NCBI GenBank assembly: GCA_047777475.1
Contig: JBKEET010000002.1
Span: 186,001 to 250,000, forward strand
From: Sutterella sp047777475
GTDB lineage: Bacteria; Pseudomonadota; Gammaproteobacteria; Burkholderiales; Burkholderiaceae_F
Length of the DNA stretch: 64,000 nt
Reading direction: 5' to 3'
The notes under the pieces were generated by a model, which made no database searches, had not been told where the DNA came from, and saw nothing but the letters and a program-made list of their open reading frames with translations. The translations under genes and the position numbers were made by a program. Shown here piece by piece: positions 44,032 to 52,379 of this stretch (within the stretch, counting starts at the first letter, position 1; every line of letters starts with the position of its first letter).

Positions 44032-44769
44032 GTGAAGAACATTGTTTTGGCCGGCTTCCATGCCGTCGGCGCCCGCCTGCGCATTGACCCGAAGACGATT
44101 TCCGCCGTTTACATCGACCCGAGCCGCCGCGACAAGCGCATGCGCGACATCCGCGACAAGCTCATCGCCGCCGGCGTGCGCGTGATGAACGCCGACGCCC
44201 GCCGCCTCGACGGCATGGCGGGCGGCGTGCCGCACCAGGGCATCGTCGCCCTGGCCGAGGAGAAGAAGGCGGCGCTCGATTTCGGCGACCTGCTCGACCA
44301 AATCACCGACAAGACGCTCATCCTGATCCTCGACGACGTCACCGACCCGCGCAATTTCGGCGCCTGCCTGCGCGTGGCGGACTGCGCCGGCGCGCAGTGC
44401 GTGCTCGTGCCGAGCGCGCGCTCGGCGCGCGTCACCCCCGCGGCCCTCAAGGCCGCCGCCGGCGCCGCCGAGACGGTGCCCGTGGTGACGGTGCCCAACC
44501 TCGCCTCGGCCATCATGGAGCTGCGCGACGCGGGCGTCACCGTCATCGGCACGGCGGGCGAGGCCGAGAAGTCGATCTACGACTTCGACCAGCGCCGCGC
44601 GTTCGCCTGGGTGCTCGGCGCCGAAGGCAAGGGCCTGCGGCAGCTCACGCGCCGCCGCTGCGACGACCTCGCCTCGATCCCGATGTTCGGCGGCGTCGAC
44701 AGCCTGAACGTCTCGGTCGCCTCGGGCGTGTGCCTCTACGAGACCGTCCGCCAGCGCCTCGGGCGCTGA
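44032..44769 (+). CDS. rlmB: 23S rRNA (guanosine-2'-O)-methyltransferase RlmB
   Basis: The 245-residue SPOUT methyltransferase modifies G2251 of 23S rRNA. An N-terminal L30e-like substrate domain (1-80) is followed by the knotted SpoU domain: LDDVTDPRNFGACLR (about 99-113), LGAEGKGL (about 195-202) and SLNVSVASGV (about 224-233). The start is GTG. It follows rnr by 118 bases, its usual partner in this group. Confidence 0.94.
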   Translation: MKNIVLAGFHAVGARLRIDPKTISAVYIDPSRRDKRMRDIRDKLIAAGVRVMNADARRLDGMAGGVPHQGIVALAEEKKAALDFGDLLDQITDKTLILILDDVTDPRNFGACLRVADCAGAQCVLVPSARSARVTPAALKAAAGAAETVPVVTVPNLASAIMELRDAGVTVIGTAGEAEKSIYDFDQRRAFAWVLGAEGKGLRQLTRRRCDDLASIPMFGGVDSLNVSVASGVCLYETVRQRLGR

Positions 44770-44830
44770 TCCTTTTCCGAAGGACCGCAAAAAAGGCGGC
44801 GCTTTCGCACCGCGGAGCGCAAATTTGTCT

Positions 44831-44836
44831 TATAAT
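44831..44836 (+). promoter_or_regulatory. -10 of the rpsF operon promoter
   Basis: TATAAT at 44831-44836 is a perfect sigma-70 -10, about 70 bases upstream of rpsF. The -35 is not clear. It fits a strong ribosomal-protein promoter. Confidence 0.6.
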
Positions 44837-44905
44837 CGCGGTCTTTCATATCCTTGCTGTCTCCAGATTAGACGCTCTGGGCAGCTTTTTCCGCAAGGAG
44901 GCTAA

Positions 44906-45301
44906 ATGCGTCACTACGAAATTTGCATTGTTGTGCACCCTGATCAGAGCGAACAGGTTCCCGCGATGATCGAACGCTACAAGACTCTTGTCACCGAGAA
45001 GGGCGGCAAGATCGAGCGTGTCGAGGACTGGGGCCGCCGTCCGCTGGCTTACCCGATCCAGAAGCTGGTGAAGGCTCACTATGTCCTTCTCAACATCGAG
45101 TGCGATCTTGACACGATTGCCGAGATTGAGAACGGCTTCCGTTTCAATGACGCCGTGCTGCGTCACCTCACCGTCAAGACCAAGCATGCCGAGACCGAAC
45201 CCTCCCCGATGATGAAAGCCGTCGAGAAGGAAGAGGCCAAGAAGGCTGCCGCCGCCGCCCCCGCCGCCGAGAAGGCCGCGCAGGCTCATGACGCCGAATA
45301 A
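44906..45301 (+). CDS. rpsF: 30S ribosomal protein S6
   Basis: The 131-residue S6 has the ferredoxin-like fold beginning MRHYEICIVVHPDQSEQV and the conserved GGKIERVEDWGRRPLAYPI at about 35-53. The C-terminal tail is rich in Lys, Ala and Glu. AAGGAGG precedes the ATG. First gene of rpsF-priB-rpsR-rplI; S6 binds S18 in the ribosome. Confidence 0.98.
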   Translation: MRHYEICIVVHPDQSEQVPAMIERYKTLVTEKGGKIERVEDWGRRPLAYPIQKLVKAHYVLLNIECDLDTIAEIENGFRFNDAVLRHLTVKTKHAETEPSPMMKAVEKEEAKKAAAAAPAAEKAAQAHDAE

Positions 45302-45347
45302 GGCCGCTGACAGTAACCAACAAATTTTCGTGCACGCTGCATAAACG

Positions 45348-45632
45348 GTGAATCACATCGAAATCGGCGGCGCGCTTGTGGCGCGCGAAGCGATCCGCTA
45401 CACGCCGGCGGGCCTCGAGGTCTTTGAGGGAACGTTCCATCACAGGACCGAGCTGGCCGAGGCCGGGAAGATCCGGACGCTCGAATTCGATTTCCCCGCA
45501 ATTGCGTTCGGCGCCGCAGCCCGCAGGCTCAGCGCCGAGCCGCTCGGAAAAGAGTTCTCGCTCAAGGGCTTCATCGCCCCGAAGTCGATGCGCAGCAGCC
45601 GGCTGATCGTGCACATTACGGAATACATTTAA
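45348..45632 (+). CDS. priB: Primosomal replication protein PriB
   Basis: The 94-residue OB-fold protein binds single-stranded DNA and helps PriA restart replication forks. EVFEGTFHHRTELAEAG and GKEFSLKGFIAPKS are the family segments. It starts with GTG. Its place between rpsF and rpsR is the conserved proteobacterial arrangement. Confidence 0.93.
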   Translation: MNHIEIGGALVAREAIRYTPAGLEVFEGTFHHRTELAEAGKIRTLEFDFPAIAFGAAARRLSAEPLGKEFSLKGFIAPKSMRSSRLIVHITEYI

Positions 45633-45642
45633 GGAGCTCATT

Positions 45643-45909
45643 ATGGCTTTTGGTGCTAAGGGCAAACCTCGCCGTACCAACCAGCAAAATTCGCTTTTCA
45701 AGCGCAAGAAGTTCTGCCGCTTCACGGCCGCCCACGTCGAGCAGATCGACTACAAGGACGTTGACACGCTGCGCGATTTCATCCAGGAAAACGGCAAGAT
45801 CATGCCGGCCCGCCTGACCGGCACGAAGGCGCACTACCAGCGCCAGCTCGACGTCGCCATCAAGCGCGCCCGCTTCCTCGCCCTGCTGCCCTACACGGAC
45901 AACCAGTAA
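45643..45909 (+). CDS. rpsR: 30S ribosomal protein S18
   Basis: The 88-residue S18 has FKRKKFCRFTA (about 20-30), RLTGTKAHYQRQL (about 65-77) and RARFLALLPYTD near the end. The C-terminal two thirds is diagnostic. GGAG precedes the ATG, 10 bases after priB. Confidence 0.98.
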   Translation: MAFGAKGKPRRTNQQNSLFKRKKFCRFTAAHVEQIDYKDVDTLRDFIQENGKIMPARLTGTKAHYQRQLDVAIKRARFLALLPYTDNQ

Positions 45910-45925
45910 TCGCTAGGAGATAATC

Positions 45926-46378
45926 ATGGAAGTTATTCTGCTTGAAAAGATTACCCACCTCGGCGACCTCGGTTCCGTCGTTAAGGTCAAGGACGGCTTC
46001 GCCCGCAACTACCTGATTCCTCAGGGCCACGCCAAGCGCGCCACGAAGAAGGCCATCGCCGAGTTCGAGGCCCGCCGCGCCGAGCTCGAGAAGGCTCAGG
46101 CCGAGCGCGTCGCCGCTGCTCAGGAAATCGCCGACAAGCTCAACGGCGCCGAAATCGAGATCACGAGCAAGGCCGGCGTTGACGGCCGCCTGTTCGGCTC
46201 GGTCACGAACGCCGACATCGCCGAAGCGATCGACAAGAAGCTCGGCCTTCAGATCAAGAAGTCGCAGGTCCGCACGCCGCTCGGCGCCATCAAGTCGGTC
46301 GGCGACTACCCGATCACGATCGGCCTGCTGACGGACATCACCGCCGACATCACCGTCAAGGTTCTCGCCGAGGCCTAA
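45926..46378 (+). CDS. rplI: 50S ribosomal protein L9
   Basis: The 150-residue L9 has an N-terminal domain MEVILLEKITHLGDLG...VKDGFARNYLIPQG, a long connecting helix (about 42-75) and a C-terminal domain ending in ITADITVKVLAEA. It closes the ribosomal operon. dnaB normally follows in related bacteria, but here an insertion sequence intervenes. Confidence 0.98.
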   Translation: MEVILLEKITHLGDLGSVVKVKDGFARNYLIPQGHAKRATKKAIAEFEARRAELEKAQAERVAAAQEIADKLNGAEIEITSKAGVDGRLFGSVTNADIAEAIDKKLGLQIKKSQVRTPLGAIKSVGDYPITIGLLTDITADITVKVLAEA

Positions 46379-46413
46379 TAAGCCCTAGTCGGGAAATCCT
46401 TCTCGGACAAAGC

Positions 46414-46440
46414 AGCCGCCCTTCGGGGCGGCTCTTTTTC
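46414..46440 (+). terminator. Terminator after rplI
   Basis: AGCCGCCC (46414-46421), loop TTCG, GGGCGGCT (46426-46433), then CTTTTTC. The IS left end begins within a few bases of it. Confidence 0.9.
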
Positions 46441-46442
46441 TT

Positions 46443-46456
46443 ATGAAGACGGAGAA
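46443..46456 (+). repeat. Left inverted repeat of the IS
   Basis: ATGAAGACGGAGAA, identical to the reverse complement of 48119-48132. It starts nine bases after the rplI terminator stem. Confidence 0.75.
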
Positions 46457-46525
46457 AACAGCAGCAAACAAAAATCCCTGCCGCCTCCGGAAAGGCAGCA
46501 TTGCAAGCAGTTTTTCTCTGCCAAA

Positions 46526-47902
46526 TCAGCTTGTCAGAACCCTCGTACGCTTGGTCCTTCGAGCCTTTTTGACCAGTGTTTTGATCTCTTCGGCTACCTC
46601 TGACATCTTTTCGCGAATCTCTTCGTCATCCGCATTCTTAGCAAAGAGCTTCGCATTCTGCAGAGTCCGCTTTGCGGTTAAAGCCCGCACTTTATCCGTT
46701 GCGTAAGGAATGTAGCTTTTCCCGGAAACCAAAATGCTGTAAATGATTCTGGCGAGCAAATGAGCAGCGGCAACTATGGCACGCAAAGTTCCTCGCCGCA
46801 ATTTCCATTCCATCACCCGATCCGACAGTGAGTTTTTGCTCATTCTCACCCCGTGGGCACATTCGACCAGCACTCGCCTCAGCCATTTGTTGCCCTTGGC
46901 TGCGTGGCCGGAATGGCGCACGTTGGCCGAGATGTTGTTTCCCGGGCAGATGCCCATCCAGGAGCAAAACTTTTCGGAGCTGTCGAAATGCTGCTTCAGG
47001 TCATCGCACAGTTCGGCAAAGATGAGTCTTGCAGCGTTTTCTTGAATCCCCGGTATTGTCCTCAGGAGTCCAATCTGCCTTTGATAGGGAGCCTGGAGCT
47101 TTGCAAGGCGCAGCATCGTCTGCTTTGCCAGAGCCAGTTCTTGATCCATGGCCAGCATTTCATCGGCGATCTGGGCTCTGAGAAGCGGATCAAGGTCGAA
47201 ATTAAGTGCGTCAATGATTTCTTCGGGCGTGGCTTTTCTCAGCCTGTGTGAATTCTTTTCCACGCACTGTTCGAAGTTGCCTTCTCCAAAAATCTTGGCC
47301 CTCAGGATATTGGTTGCGCTGGTGCCGCGGATATCGCTGAATACCGATGCGGCTCGAAAGCCTGAGGAATCCATCAGTTTGTGCAGGGCATTGACGTGAG
47401 AGGCGTAATGGCTTTTCAGTTTCTGATAGCGCCGGGCTAATTCCCGCATCAAGCGGAAATTCGGCGGCGGGATAAACGATTTTTTCAGCGTGCCCATCCT
47501 GGCCAGTTCGGCCAGGCGCCGGGCATCCTGCCGATCCGTTTTGCGGCCGATGGCGGCTTTAACGTCTCTGGCATTGACGAGGGTAAGCGATGAAGCGTTG
47601 AAACCGACGCTTTCGAGAGCTGCGTACGGGCTCTTCCAAAGGACGCCGGTGGATTCCATCACTATGGTTTCCGGACGGCATTTCCGACACCATCCTGCGA
47701 ACTTTTCCAGCTCCGACCTTCTTGTGCCGAAACTGCGCAGTTCCGTGTGAATTGAGGAATGGGCGTCGATGTATTGGAAGCAGCAAACCAAAAGTTCGCA
47801 GTGGACATCGACACCGATGGCGGATGAATAGACGGCTTCGACAATGTTTTGCGGGTTCGTTGCCGTAGCCGTGTCGGTGGGTTTCCGAGTAGACTTACTC
47901 AT
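46526..47902 (-). CDS. IS110-family DEDD transposase/recombinase
   Basis: The 458-residue protein has an N-terminal RuvC-like DEDD domain with D32 (IGVDVH), E83 (VMESTG), D123 and D126 (KTDRQDARRLAEL), a long coiled helix (about 150-290), and a C-terminal Transposase_20 domain (about 295-380: LLRTIPGIQENAARLIFAE, SWMGICPGNN, HAAKGNKWLRRVL) that carries the catalytic serine region. Length is at the long end for the family. AAGGAGAGG lies just before the ATG. The gene is visibly less GC-rich than its neighbours, as expected for a recent arrival. It appears intact. Confidence 0.93.
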   Translation of the reverse strand: MSKSTRKPTDTATATNPQNIVEAVYSSAIGVDVHCELLVCCFQYIDAHSSIHTELRSFGTRRSELEKFAGWCRKCRPETIVMESTGVLWKSPYAALESVGFNASSLTLVNARDVKAAIGRKTDRQDARRLAELARMGTLKKSFIPPPNFRLMRELARRYQKLKSHYASHVNALHKLMDSSGFRAASVFSDIRGTSATNILRAKIFGEGNFEQCVEKNSHRLRKATPEEIIDALNFDLDPLLRAQIADEMLAMDQELALAKQTMLRLAKLQAPYQRQIGLLRTIPGIQENAARLIFAELCDDLKQHFDSSEKFCSWMGICPGNNISANVRHSGHAAKGNKWLRRVLVECAHGVRMSKNSLSDRVMEWKLRRGTLRAIVAAAHLLARIIYSILVSGKSYIPYATDKVRALTAKRTLQNAKLFAKNADDEEIREKMSEVAEEIKTLVKKARRTKRTRVLTS

Positions 47903-48132
47903 GATCCTCTCCTTTTAAAAGTGGGGATCTCGAAGAGTCCGCCCGGATAAAGGCACGGGCCTTTCAGCCACCTAAGATTCACGAGAGTGAACTCATTTTC
48001 TTATGCGCCTACTTCCCTTACGGGAGAGTGCAATTGGGGGTGCGAAGGCCTGAGACTGCAATTTTTGCACGGAGATAAAACTCCAAAAAAAGTAACGCAG
48101 TGATCCGGCTCCGGACTCTTCTCCGTCTTCAT
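47903..48132 (-). ncRNA. Candidate bridge RNA/leader of the IS110-type element
   Basis: The 230-base non-coding stretch upstream of the transposase holds several short hairpins: AAAGGC/GCCTTT (47949-47964), TTCAC/GTGAA (47978-47991) and TGCAA/TTGCA (48057-48069). IS110-group elements encode a bridge RNA in this position that specifies target and donor DNA. The loops and guide segments cannot be assigned without comparing copies. Confidence 0.45.
48119..48132 (-). repeat. Right inverted repeat of the IS
   Basis: TTCTCCGTCTTCAT on the plus strand, the exact inverse of 46443-46456. Confidence 0.75.
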
Positions 48133-48159
48133 CATAGCGGGTGAAGTCAGGCCTTCCCA

Positions 48160-48204
48160 GCAAAAATTAGGGCCTCCGCAATCGAAGGCCCTTCATCTTA
48201 TTTT
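48160..48204. terminator. Orphan terminator-like hairpin between IS and dnaB
   Basis: AGGGCCT (48169-48175) pairs with AGGCCCT (48186-48192). On the plus strand TCATCTTATTTTT follows; on the minus strand AATTTTTG follows. The sequence AGGGCCTCCGCA recurs in the terminator at 59924. It may shield dnaB from IS transcription or vice versa. Confidence 0.6.
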
Positions 48205-48281
48205 TGCGTGCGTCCGCGCCGGCCGCGCGGTCGGCTATCATAACCATCCCGTTCTTTCATCCCTTTTTTCAGGTTCCGTCA

Positions 48282-49685
48282 ATGGCAGATACCGTTTCTG
48301 ATTCCGCAGCGGAGGCCGTGCGCCGCCCGCCGCAGAGCATTGCCAGCGAGCAGTCGATTCTCGGCGGCCTCATGATCGACAACAAGGCGCTCGACAGCGT
48401 CCTTGACATCGTGCAGCCCGAGGACTTTGCGCAGCGCTCTCACCGCCTCATCTACGAGCAGATCGTGGCGATGATTCAGAAGGGCAACCCCGCCGACGTG
48501 CTCACCGTCGACGAAGCGCTCCGCAACGCCGGCACGGAGGCCGAGGCGGGCGGGCTCGCCTACCTCAACGAGCTCGTCAACAACACGCCCTCGGCGGCGA
48601 ACATCCGCCGCTACGCCGAGATCGTGCACGACAAGTCGGTTCTGCGGCAGCTCATCTCGGTGGGCGACAAGATGGTCACCGCGGCCCTTTCGCCCGAAGG
48701 CCGCGACACCGCGCAGATCCTTGAGGACGCCGAGCGCGACGTGCTCGCCATCAACGAGCGCAACTCGCGCGGCAAGCGCGGCTTCCAGCCGATGGGCTCG
48801 CTCGTTCGGAACGTCTCCGAGCGCATCGTGAGCATTTACAACGACCAGCAGGGCTCGGACGTCACGGGCGTGCCCTCGGGCTATCCCAACCTCGACCGCG
48901 AGCTCGCCGGCCTGCAGCGCGGCGACCTGATCGTGATCGCCGGGCGCCCCTCGATGGGCAAGACGGCGCTCGCGCTCAACATCGCCGAGAACGTCGGCGT
49001 GCGCCTCGGGCTGCCGGTGGCGATCTTCTCGCTCGAAATGGGCGCCGAGCAGCTCGCGCAGCGACTCATCAGCTCGGTGGCGAACATCGATGCGCAGAAG
49101 CTGCGCAAGGCCCGCCTCGAGGACGAGGAGTGGGGCAATTTCACCAAGGCGCTCAAGCTCCTCGAGGACAAGCCGATCTACATCGACGACACCCCGGGCC
49201 TGCTCGCCTCCGAGATCGGCAGCCGCGCGCGGCGCCTCTCGAACCAGACGGGGCAGCTCGGGCTCATCGTGGTCGACTACATCCAGCTCATCCCGGGCCG
49301 CTCGAATTCGGAAAACCGCTCCACGGAGCTTTCTGAAATCTCCCGCAGCCTCAAGGCCCTCGCCAAGGAGCTCAACTGCCCGGTGATCGTGCTCTCGCAG
49401 CTCAACCGCTCGGTCGAGAACCGCCCGGACAAGCGCCCGATCATGGCCGACCTGCGCGAGTCGGGCGCCATCGAGCAGGACGCCGACGTGATCATGTTCA
49501 TATACCGTGACGTGGTTTACAACAAGGAAACGCCCGACAAGAACCTCGCCGAGATTATCATCGGCAAGCAGCGCAACGGCCCGATCGGCACGCTGCGCAT
49601 GGTCTTCCGCGGCGGCAACACCCGCTTCGAGCCCTGGGCCGGCGACACCGGCTACTGGGACGGCATGGCGGACAACGAGGGCTGA
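48282..49685 (+). CDS. dnaB: Replicative DNA helicase
   Basis: The 467-residue hexameric helicase unwinds DNA at the fork. An N-terminal DnaB domain (about 15-120, SIASEQSILGGLMIDN) is followed by the RecA-like ATPase: GRPSMGKTALALN (Walker A, about 222-234), LGLIVVDYIQL (Walker B, about 325-335) and ALAKELNCPVIVLSQLNR. The ATG at 48282 gives the family N-terminus. It is cut off from rplI by the IS, so its promoter must lie in 48133-48281 or within the IS edge. Confidence 0.97.
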   Translation: MADTVSDSAAEAVRRPPQSIASEQSILGGLMIDNKALDSVLDIVQPEDFAQRSHRLIYEQIVAMIQKGNPADVLTVDEALRNAGTEAEAGGLAYLNELVNNTPSAANIRRYAEIVHDKSVLRQLISVGDKMVTAALSPEGRDTAQILEDAERDVLAINERNSRGKRGFQPMGSLVRNVSERIVSIYNDQQGSDVTGVPSGYPNLDRELAGLQRGDLIVIAGRPSMGKTALALNIAENVGVRLGLPVAIFSLEMGAEQLAQRLISSVANIDAQKLRKARLEDEEWGNFTKALKLLEDKPIYIDDTPGLLASEIGSRARRLSNQTGQLGLIVVDYIQLIPGRSNSENRSTELSEISRSLKALAKELNCPVIVLSQLNRSVENRPDKRPIMADLRESGAIEQDADVIMFIYRDVVYNKETPDKNLAEIIIGKQRNGPIGTLRMVFRGGNTRFEPWAGDTGYWDGMADNEG

Positions 49686-49718
49686 GGCCCCCGCACTTAA
49701 TTCGGAGAGCGACACGCA

Positions 49719-50231
49719 ATGCTCGAATGGTTTTCTTCTGTCGACTGGTTCGCCGTGTTCCTGTGGGTCACGGCCATCTCGCTCATCATCGCCGGCCTGG
49801 CGGGCACCATCGTGCCGGCCATCCCGGGACTGCCGCTCATTGCCGCGGGCGGCGTGCTCATCGGCTGGGCTGGCCACTTTGAGACGATCGGCTGGGGCAC
49901 GATTGCGCTGCTCGTCGTGCTCGCCGTGATCGGCGTCGTCGTCGATACGGTGGCGCAGGCCGCCGGCGCAAAGCGCGCAGGGGCGAGCGCCAAGGGCATC
50001 TGGGGCTCGCTCATCGGCACCTTCGTCGGCCTCTTCCTGGGCGGCCTGGCGGGCGTGCTGATCTTCCCGCTGATCGGCGCCTTCATCGGCGAGTTCATCG
50101 CCAAGCGCGACTACCTGCATGCGGGCCGCGTCGGCGTGGCGACCTGGATCGGCATGATCGCGGGCACCGCCGTCAAGGTGGCGCTCGCTTTCATGATGAT
50201 CGGCGTCATGATCGTCGCGGCGGTCATCTGA
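49719..50231 (+). CDS. DUF456 membrane protein
   Basis: The 170-residue protein has four to five membrane helices with many Gly residues (AGLAGTIVPAIPGLPLIAAGGVL near 30-50 read in parts, and GTFVGLFLGGLAGVLIFPLIGAFIGE near 103-128). This Gly-zipper pattern marks the DUF456 family, of unknown function. GGAG precedes the ATG. A strong bidirectional terminator follows. Confidence 0.82.
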   Translation: MLEWFSSVDWFAVFLWVTAISLIIAGLAGTIVPAIPGLPLIAAGGVLIGWAGHFETIGWGTIALLVVLAVIGVVVDTVAQAAGAKRAGASAKGIWGSLIGTFVGLFLGGLAGVLIFPLIGAFIGEFIAKRDYLHAGRVGVATWIGMIAGTAVKVALAFMMIGVMIVAAVI

Positions 50232-50251
50232 CCTTTCCGCTTTCCCTAATG

Positions 50252-50288
50252 CAAAACGCCCGTGCGGCCGTGCCGCGCGGGCGTTTTG
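50252..50288. terminator. Bidirectional terminator between DUF456 and phoH
   Basis: CAAAACGCCCG (50252-50262) and CGGGCGTTTTG (50278-50288) pair, with an inner GCGGC/GCCGC stem. A and T runs flank both sides, serving both convergent genes. Confidence 0.88.
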
Positions 50289-50313
50289 CCTGTCCGGGTT
50301 CCGGACGCTTTGC

Positions 50314-52143
50314 TCAGAGCACCTCGGTGGCGTAGTCGGCCAGGCGCGAGCGCTCGCCGCGCGTGAGCGTGATCGTCGCCGCGTGCGCCCAGCCCTGGAA
50401 GCGCTCGACCACATAGGTGAGGCCCGAGCTGCCTTCGGTGAGGTAGGGCGTGTCGATCTGCGCGATGTTGCCCATGCAGACGATCTTCGTGCCGGGGCCG
50501 GCGCGCGTGATGAGCGTCTTCATCTGCTTGGGGCTCAGGTTCTGCGCCTCGTCGATGATGAGGAACTTCTTGAAGAACGTGCGCCCGCGCATGAAGCTCA
50601 TCGACTTGATGCGGATGCGCGCCTTGATGAGGTCGAGGCTCGCCTGGCGGCCCCAGTCGCCGCCCGCGCTGCTCTCGCTGCGCTGCAGCACCTCGAGGTT
50701 GTCCTCGAGCGCGCCCATCCAGGGCGCCATCTTCTCTTCCTCGGTGCCGGGCAGGAAGCCGATCTCCTCGCCCACGCTCACGGTGGCGCGCGTCATGATG
50801 ATCTCGCTGAAGAGCCGGTCGTCGATCGTCTGCGAGAGCGCGGCGGCGAGCGTCATGAGCGTCTTGCCCGTGCCCGCCTGGCCGAGCAGCGTGACGAAGT
50901 CGATCTCGGGGTCCATCAGCAGGTTGAGCGCCATGTTCTGCTCGACGTTGCGCGCATGGATGCCCCAGACCTTCTGGCGCGTGCGGTAGTCGAGCAGCAG
51001 CCGCATGGTCACTTCATTGCCGTCGACCGAGGTGACCATGGCCATGAAGTCAGGGTCGCCCTCGATCGTGAGGCACTCGTTCAGGATGAACTGCGAGGGG
51101 TGCTCGGTTCTGAAGCGGTAGTGCGTCGTGCCGTCCGTCTGCCAGGACTTGAGGCTCGCGGCGACGCGCTCCCAGAAATCGGCGGGGAGCACGAGCTTGC
51201 CGCTGTAGAGCATGTCCGTGTCGTCGAGCACCTTGTCGGTGAGGTAGTCCTCCGTCGGGATGCCGAGCATCGTCGCCTTGATGCGCATGTTGACGTCTTT
51301 GCTCACGAGCACGACGCTGCGGTCGGGGAACGCTTTCTCGGCGCCCTTGACGACCGCGAGGATGGCGTTGTCGCCCTTGAAGGTCGGCAGCTCCGCGGGG
51401 AGCGCCTCGGCGAACGGGCGCGTCTCGAAGAAGAGCCGCCCCTGCGCCTCGCGGTTGCCGAGCGCCGAAAGGGCGATGCCCTTCGAGAGGTCGGGTCCGT
51501 TCGCCTCGATGAGCGAGTCGAGCGTGCGCGCGACGGCGCGCGCGTTGCGCGCCACGTCCGTGGTGCCCTTCTTGTGGTTGTCGAGCTCCTCGAGCACGGT
51601 CATCGGCAGGAACACGTCGTGCTCGTCGAAATGGAAGAGGCTCAGGGGATCGTGCAGCAGCACGTTGGTGTCGAGCACGAAGAGCTTCTTGCCCGTGCTG
51701 CGGACTTTCGCGCGGCCGCGGCGGCCCGACTGGCGGCGGCTCGGGTTCGGGCTGTCGCTGCGCGCGGCGGCCGTGCCGGCGCTGAGCGCCGCGGGCCGGC
51801 CGCGGGAGGCGGAGGCCTTGGCGCGCGCCTCGGCGGCGGGCTTTTCCGCACCGCGCTCGGGACGGGCCTTGGCGGGCTTCGCCGCTGCGGCGGCCGCTTT
51901 GCGGGCGCTCTTTGCCGGCGCGGGCGCGGCCGCTTTCTTCGCGGGGCGCTTCGCGCTCTTAGGTGCGGCGGCGGGCGCTTTCTTCACGGCTTTCGCCGCG
52001 GCCGGGGCGGCCTTCGCGGCGGCCTTTGCGGCAGGCTTTGCGGCGGCGCGCTTTGAGCGGGCGGGGGCCTTTTCGGGCTTGGGCTCGGGGCCGTAGTCAT
52101 CCAGAATGTCGCCGGGCTTTCCCGGCAGTTTTGGCAGAGGCAT
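50314..52143 (-). CDS. PIN-PhoH fusion ATPase with Ala/Lys/Pro-rich N-terminus
   Basis: The 609-residue protein joins a PIN ribonuclease domain (about 150-285: FVLDTNVLLHDP, MTVLEELDNH, GDNAILAVV, SKDVNMRIKA with all acidic residues) to a PhoH helicase-like ATPase (about 370-600: GQAGTGKTLMTLA, FLIIDEAQNL). Such PhoH2-type proteins are RNA helicase/nucleases. Residues about 20-145 are a low-complexity tract of Ala, Lys, Pro and Arg resembling histone H1 tails, absent from typical relatives. The start at 52143 is the first ATG with a family-like N-terminus (MPLPKLPGKPGDILDDY). Confidence 0.88.
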   Translation of the reverse strand: MPLPKLPGKPGDILDDYGPEPKPEKAPARSKRAAAKPAAKAAAKAAPAAAKAVKKAPAAAPKSAKRPAKKAAAPAPAKSARKAAAAAAKPAKARPERGAEKPAAEARAKASASRGRPAALSAGTAAARSDSPNPSRRQSGRRGRAKVRSTGKKLFVLDTNVLLHDPLSLFHFDEHDVFLPMTVLEELDNHKKGTTDVARNARAVARTLDSLIEANGPDLSKGIALSALGNREAQGRLFFETRPFAEALPAELPTFKGDNAILAVVKGAEKAFPDRSVVLVSKDVNMRIKATMLGIPTEDYLTDKVLDDTDMLYSGKLVLPADFWERVAASLKSWQTDGTTHYRFRTEHPSQFILNECLTIEGDPDFMAMVTSVDGNEVTMRLLLDYRTRQKVWGIHARNVEQNMALNLLMDPEIDFVTLLGQAGTGKTLMTLAAALSQTIDDRLFSEIIMTRATVSVGEEIGFLPGTEEEKMAPWMGALEDNLEVLQRSESSAGGDWGRQASLDLIKARIRIKSMSFMRGRTFFKKFLIIDEAQNLSPKQMKTLITRAGPGTKIVCMGNIAQIDTPYLTEGSSGLTYVVERFQGWAHAATITLTRGERSRLADYATEVL

Positions 52144-52379
52144 GACGAAACTCTTTTTGAGTGGGAATCGGAGGGCCTTCCAAAAAAGGCCCGCAAGCAC
52201 ATTGTACGAGCCAAACGAAGAACACTTCTGCTCAAGGCTTAAGCGGCCTAGTTATTTGTGCTTGGTCGTATTTTCCGGGAGGAAATTTCGGGTACGATAG
52301 CAGGGCTAGGAAAAGGAAAGCGCGGCGTCCTCGGCGCCGTCGCTTGCGACATTCACCGATTCAGCGAGGGACTTTCATT

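Larger units (their letters stand above)
46443..48132 (-). mobile_element. IS110/IS1111-type insertion sequence
   Basis: The element contains one DEDD transposase on the minus strand, about 83 bases of downstream and 230 bases of upstream non-coding DNA, and a perfect 14-bp inverted repeat at its edges (46443-46456 and 48119-48132). Subterminal inverted repeats are a mark of the IS1111 branch, while a long leader upstream of the transposase is a mark of the IS110 branch. The exact ends, which may extend a few bases past the repeats, and any target duplication cannot be fixed from one copy. Confidence 0.75.
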
